This document shows, piece by piece, positions 59,666 to 64,000 of a stretch of 64,000 bases of DNA. The DNA is from Corynebacterium sp. sy039. GTDB lineage: Bacteria > Actinomycetota > Actinomycetes > Mycobacteriales > Mycobacteriaceae. The notes beneath the pieces were generated by a model, which did not search any database, was not told where the DNA came from, and saw only the letters and a list, made by a program, of their open reading frames with translations. Made by a program: the position numbers and the translations under genes. The stretch spans positions 1,922,001 to 1,986,000 of the forward strand of contig NZ_CP042325.1 of the NCBI RefSeq assembly GCF_007904105.1. The letters are read 5' to 3'. Position 1 is the first letter of the stretch. Each line of letters opens with the position of its first letter.

Positions 59666-62374
59666 TTATGCGGTCTTGCGCGACAATCGTGAATGTAACT
59701 CAATGAGAATTGAGGATGCCAACATCAAAGCGGTAGCAATCATCGGATGAATCAAACCCGCACACGCAGCAATCAAACCAAGAACATTATAACCCCAGGC
59801 AAACACAAAGTTTTGGTGCACAATTTTATTGATTCGGCGTGCAAAGCGAAACAGCCACGGAATAGGCGCTACCCGATCTTCCAAGAACACAATATCGCTA
59901 TGCATATGATCCACTTCGCTCGGATTATCCACATTTTCAAGCGCACCAAGCAACATTCCCACATTGGCCACGCGGAAACACTCTTTAATACTTGGATCAC
60001 CCACGACCGCAGCATTAACACCATGAATCCGAATAGAACGCACTGCTTGAGGTTTATCCCGAGGCTGCACACCAGCAAGAACATGAGACACTCCCACAGA
60101 ATCGCCATATCGACGCGCAACTGGATACGTATCCCTGCTCATCATCATCGTTTCAATGCCCATTGCCTCCAGCGTATCTACCGCCTCAGTAGCATCACTT
60201 TTCGCATGATCCTGGAGAGTAATCACGCCACGATCTTTGCCTTTCCAACCAACCACAATAGGAATACCACCCGACAAAGCTGCGGCAGCAAGACGACCAC
60301 TGAGCTGCGAAAGATTACGCGGACGCCACAAATAGGCCTCCACACTACGTAATTGAGTATCCCCCTCAGAATCAGTAATAGGAATTTCCACCATTGCATG
60401 AAAATTGCCATCATCATCAAACTCATGATGAGACGCCTCCAAGCGATGAGGAATCGACTCATCAGTCGATTGATCACGCGCCTCACGAGAAGCACGCACC
60501 AACGCGCGCGAAAGTGGATGATTACTTTCTAAGGCCATAGCGCCCGCAACACGCAACACCAACTCAGGATTTTCACCACGATCAGCAGTAACAGTCTCCA
60601 CAATCATGTCATTTTCCGCCAAGGTACCCACTCGGTTGAAAATCACAGCATCCACCTGATCAAGCTGACGCAAATTATCCACTTGCGCAATGAGAATACC
60701 TCTGCGAGCTGCGGTTTCCAGCCCCTGCCGAGTAGCAACTGAGGCTGAAACAGCAAGAGCTACCGGTGCAACCACACCCAACACAGCAAGTGCAGCGGCA
60801 AAAGCATGATTGATATTTCCAGTACCCATCGACCAAAACGTAAAAGTACACGCTGCCAAAAATAAGGAAATAGGCACCAAAATACTTGCCGAATACGTAG
60901 CACGCTCATCAGCAGCATCTTGCTGACGCGAAGCCTGATCAATCCAACGATGTACCGCTGCAATCCATGTCCGATACCCGGTATTGCGCACCCGAATCTT
61001 CAACCGATTCTTCTTATTAACAGAACCAGCATAAACAGTAGACTTCACCTTAACCGAGAAACTTTTAATACCAAAAGGACGAGCATCCACTTCCGAATGC
61101 CCACCAATAACAGCACCATCAACTGGAATAATCTCACCAGGCTCAATGATGATGTCATCACCTACATTAAGACTCTGAATTGCCCGCTGTTGCTTCTCCG
61201 ATTGCCCAGTTTTGCGATTTTTGGTAGCCACTGTCACCAAAGCAGAAGGATCTGGGCGATATTTTGCCAGCACATCAGCATAACGCACTCGAGTAGTATG
61301 CGAGAGCAATCGCCCACCCAAAAGCAGCAAGGTCATGCCACACGCAACGTCAAAAAACAAGGTTCCTTCGTCGAACCGCGCTGCATCAATAGAAATCCAC
61401 TGAGGATTCATGCGATAGCTAGGCACACCCGCGCTGGTAAACACCACCAAACACACTGACCATATCCATGCCAATAACACAGCTGCCGAACTTGCAGAAT
61501 CTAATGCTGGCTTTTTACGCGCTGCACCAGCTATGGTAGCGCGATGGAACGGCCAAGCACCATAAAACACCACTGGTATAGATAACGCAATGAGCACCCA
61601 CTGCCAATAATCAAATTGCAGATCAGGATAATAACTAATCAGTAGTACCGGAATCGAAAAAACCAAACTCACCCAAAAACGACGCGCAGTCAGTAATGCA
61701 CGTGCCGTAAAGAGCACCGTGCTGCCAGAATGAGAACGCTCCTTTTTCTCACGCTTCCCACGCTCAGGTGTTTTATCAAGATAACCTGAACGCTTGGCTT
61801 CCTGAATCGCCTTGGCATCATCTTCTATCTGCTTGCGCAACCGTGCCGACACATTGCGTGCCCGAGTCCGTCGATGTTGACGACGCTGAGCACGAATATG
61901 CCGCCCATCTTCCACATCAGTCCATGCAATACGACGCTGTAACGAGGCTTCAGTAAGCACAGCACTCATACCAAACTCTTCCAGCATGGCACTAATCTCA
62001 TGGGCTTCGATAGAACGCGGTGCACTTACCCAAGCCATAGCAGTGGAATACACAATGCGGATATTGATACCGTCAATCTCGTTAATTTTTGCTTCAATAT
62101 CACCAATAGCAGCAGCACTCGGCAAATTATCTAACTCAAAAGCAAAGGAGGTACGCGCATCTTGTGCATCAGCAGCATTGTCGAGCGACATCGACGACGC
62201 AGGATCATCTCCTATTCTCCTGCCCAAATGCGCATGCAAAGATCGAGTATCGATCCCGGCTTCAGCTGCAGCAGTTTTAGCGTTATCAATAGCACGCGCT
62301 AGGCTAAGATCCTCACTATCACCAGTGATAGGCATGGATTTTTTCGTCGAGTTTTTATCAGATTGCGCTGTCAT
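59666..62374 (-). CDS. Degenerate P-type ATPase-like membrane protein (probable pseudo-ATPase)
   Basis: 902 residues with the layout of a P1B/heavy-metal ATPase: N-terminal ferredoxin-like domain without CxxC (about 75-150), a basic linker, four helices (230-360), actuator domain (395-465), two helices (495-545), P and N domains (555-830) and two last helices (850-895). Yet the catalytic signatures are lost. The phosphorylated Asp of DKTGT is Asn580 ('IFNRVGTL', codon AAC at 60637-60635), TGES is 'FGIK' (434-437), the CPC site is 'APV' (536-538) and GDGxND is 'GDPSIKE' (792-798). Only the HP dipeptide (619-620) of the SEHP motif remains. The frame is unbroken over 2.7 kb, so the protein appears to be kept for a non-pumping role, possibly in haem handling since it sits between hemB and hemE. 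Confidence 0.8.
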   Translation of the reverse strand: MTAQSDKNSTKKSMPITGDSEDLSLARAIDNAKTAAAEAGIDTRSLHAHLGRRIGDDPASSMSLDNAADAQDARTSFAFELDNLPSAAAIGDIEAKINEIDGINIRIVYSTAMAWVSAPRSIEAHEISAMLEEFGMSAVLTEASLQRRIAWTDVEDGRHIRAQRRQHRRTRARNVSARLRKQIEDDAKAIQEAKRSGYLDKTPERGKREKKERSHSGSTVLFTARALLTARRFWVSLVFSIPVLLISYYPDLQFDYWQWVLIALSIPVVFYGAWPFHRATIAGAARKKPALDSASSAAVLLAWIWSVCLVVFTSAGVPSYRMNPQWISIDAARFDEGTLFFDVACGMTLLLLGGRLLSHTTRVRYADVLAKYRPDPSALVTVATKNRKTGQSEKQQRAIQSLNVGDDIIIEPGEIIPVDGAVIGGHSEVDARPFGIKSFSVKVKSTVYAGSVNKKNRLKIRVRNTGYRTWIAAVHRWIDQASRQQDAADERATYSASILVPISLFLAACTFTFWSMGTGNINHAFAAALAVLGVVAPVALAVSASVATRQGLETAARRGILIAQVDNLRQLDQVDAVIFNRVGTLAENDMIVETVTADRGENPELVLRVAGAMALESNHPLSRALVRASREARDQSTDESIPHRLEASHHEFDDDGNFHAMVEIPITDSEGDTQLRSVEAYLWRPRNLSQLSGRLAAAALSGGIPIVVGWKGKDRGVITLQDHAKSDATEAVDTLEAMGIETMMMSRDTYPVARRYGDSVGVSHVLAGVQPRDKPQAVRSIRIHGVNAAVVGDPSIKECFRVANVGMLLGALENVDNPSEVDHMHSDIVFLEDRVAPIPWLFRFARRINKIVHQNFVFAWGYNVLGLIAACAGLIHPMIATALMLASSILIELHSRLSRKTA

Positions 62375-62389
62375 GAAGAAAGGCTCTCA

Positions 62390-62863
62390 TCATTTCCGTG
62401 CTTTTCGCATCTCAAAATACGAACTAACTGATGGGTGAAAATACAGCATTGCGTCGACAATAATGGCAAACACAATAATCATTAACCCTATACCACCAAT
62501 TTTTAACATGATAGCTATGAGGTTAAAAGCAACAAGGAAAACACAAATAGCAAGGTAAAAACGACGCACATTTTTAGCGGAAGAAAAAAACTTTCCCGCC
62601 AAACCAGCAAGGCACAGGCCACCAAGAAGATTCACTACCGCCAAAAAGCGATGGTTACGTGCCACTATCTGCGCTAATTCTGTAGATACTCCTTGTGGAG
62701 CACGGACACTAAAGAGCACAAGTGCCGACACAATAAGCGCAATAGCAATGATAATTGCCAAATAATACGTAGCATACAAAGCAATAGGTGGGCGCACATT
62801 CTGACGCTCACGTGCTTTCTCACCCCGAGATGGGCGATAAGGCGAAGGAAACATACTGGTCAC
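62390..62863 (-). CDS. Small membrane protein in hem cluster, unknown
   Basis: 157 residues: a basic cytoplasmic N-terminus of about 25, then four predicted helices (first 'YYLAIIIAIALIVSALVLFS', last 'IGLMIIVFAIIVDAMLYF') and a short basic end. No motif recognised. It lies between the degenerate ATPase (15 bases) and another small membrane protein (8 bases) on the hemB-hemE transcript, so a role in the same process is possible. Confidence 0.65.
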   Translation of the reverse strand: MTSMFPSPYRPSRGEKARERQNVRPPIALYATYYLAIIIAIALIVSALVLFSVRAPQGVSTELAQIVARNHRFLAVVNLLGGLCLAGLAGKFFSSAKNVRRFYLAICVFLVAFNLIAIMLKIGGIGLMIIVFAIIVDAMLYFHPSVSSYFEMRKARK

Positions 62864-62871
62864 GGTGAGCT

Positions 62872-63480
62872 TTACCTTTTCTTACGGTGGTCGGCAGAAG
62901 TGTGCTGTGAATAGTTTAACTTCCCAGCAGTACCAGGTGGGTTATCGTCATTATTATTCTCTAACCATGACTGTACTTCTTTCTGATTAAAGAAAACCAA
63001 CGCCATAATCGCACCAACACCAATAAGGATTTGGACACACCCATCGAAAGCGGTGAAATAGATGGGAATCGTCGTCGGTGTAAGAGAACCAGAAAAGAAC
63101 ACAAAAAATGCACGCACTGCCAAATATACGGCAAAGAAATTGAGTATCCGCCTACTGCGTAATGCGTATTTTCCTGACGTCACCACTGAGCGATAAGCCC
63201 AAAAGAATAAACTCAATACCACCAAGCTAAGACACAGGTTTAAGAAAATAGAAATCGCCAAGGAAAGATCTAACAACTTATCACTGTAGTGCATTCCTGC
63301 AGGCAATAACTCGCGCACTTGCTTACGACTAACCCCACGAGTATGCCACGCTAAAATCGCAGAGCACACCGCGTGAATAATCTCACCGGCAAAAACCAAT
63401 AGCCACAAGCGTTCACCATCTCTCATAGATTCTGGTTTTTGTGGCGCACCGCTAGAAAGCGAGTGTTTCGATGTATTCAT
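62872..63480 (-). CDS. Four-span membrane protein in hem cluster, unknown
   Basis: 202 residues with four to five helices ('LWLLVFAGEIIHAVCSAILA', 'LAISIFLNLCLSLVVLSLFF', 'FFAVYLAVRAFFVFFS', 'CVQILIGVGAIMALVFF') and polar, Asn/Asp-rich ends. AAAGGG is 4 bases before the ATG; the hemB stop is 8 bases upstream. No family recognised. Confidence 0.65.
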   Translation of the reverse strand: MNTSKHSLSSGAPQKPESMRDGERLWLLVFAGEIIHAVCSAILAWHTRGVSRKQVRELLPAGMHYSDKLLDLSLAISIFLNLCLSLVVLSLFFWAYRSVVTSGKYALRSRRILNFFAVYLAVRAFFVFFSGSLTPTTIPIYFTAFDGCVQILIGVGAIMALVFFNQKEVQSWLENNNDDNPPGTAGKLNYSQHTSADHRKKR

Positions 63481-63488
63481 ATATCCCT

Positions 63489-64000
<512 letters not shown>

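Overview
The window looks like the chromosome of a low-GC Corynebacterium. Base composition is a little under half G+C by eye. Several gene neighbourhoods are those of the Corynebacteriales: menG-mgtA-menD-menC, gltX with tRNA-Gln and tRNA-Glu, and a hem/ccs block. There are short or leaderless 5' ends, and mycolata-type enzymes such as a menaquinone reductase (MenJ) and the mannosyltransferase MgtA. A species such as C. kutscheri would fit the composition, but that is an inference. No rRNA, insertion sequence, prophage or CRISPR array was seen.

Layout. 1-5.6 kb: end of a glycerophosphodiester phosphodiesterase, an Orc/STAND-like AAA ATPase behind five 9-bp tandem repeats, a small Cys-containing unknown, a PrsW-type protease overlapping a membrane-protein gene, and isochorismate synthase. 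5.7-8.6 kb: gltX, a secreted esterase with a probable ATT start, tRNA-Gln and tRNA-Glu. 8.7-20 kb (minus strand): secE-nusG-rplK-rplA, then a five-gene putrescine/amine catabolism operon, then rplJ-rplL, with tRNA-Trp, tRNA-Met and tRNA-Thr upstream of secE. 20.2-27.5 kb: fructose-type PTS, tRNA-Tyr, polyprenyl diphosphate synthase, menJ, a GlcNAc/glucose-type PTS, and a 52-residue peptide gene with a structured leader. 27.5-39.3 kb: menG, mgtA, a DUF3592-like gene, menD, menC, menB, menE and menA, interleaved with a CitMHS-type and a BCCT transporter. 39.3-47.6 kb: an MFS exporter, ccsB-resB-ccdA-resA for cytochrome c maturation, a histidine phosphatase and hemL. 47.6-57.0 kb: an accessory block with an ABC transporter and four tandem paralogous exported proteins. 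57.1-64 kb: hemG(Y), hemE, a degenerate P-type ATPase, two small membrane proteins and hemB.

How it works together. Most of the conserved genes build the respiratory chain. Isochorismate synthase, MenD, C, E, B, A, G and J plus the polyprenyl synthase make and reduce menaquinone. HemB, HemL, HemE and HemG make haem. CcdA, ResA, ResB and CcsB attach it to cytochrome c.

The most unusual content is the four-gene surface-protein array. Three of its members carry a run of 10 or 11 C (coding strand) inside the signal-peptide codons. Two genes with 11 are in frame, and the one with 10 is out of frame by exactly one base. This is the signature of slipped-strand ON/OFF switching of exported proteins. 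The fourth member has lost both the tract and its Pro/Glu-rich stalk. The proteins end in a shared basic tail with no LPXTG signal or membrane anchor. The array and the ABC transporter lie between hemG(Y) and hemL, which are neighbours in other corynebacteria as I remember them. A second notable item is the P-type ATPase in the hem cluster, whose phosphorylated Asp is Asn and whose TGES, CPC and GDGxND motifs are all lost.
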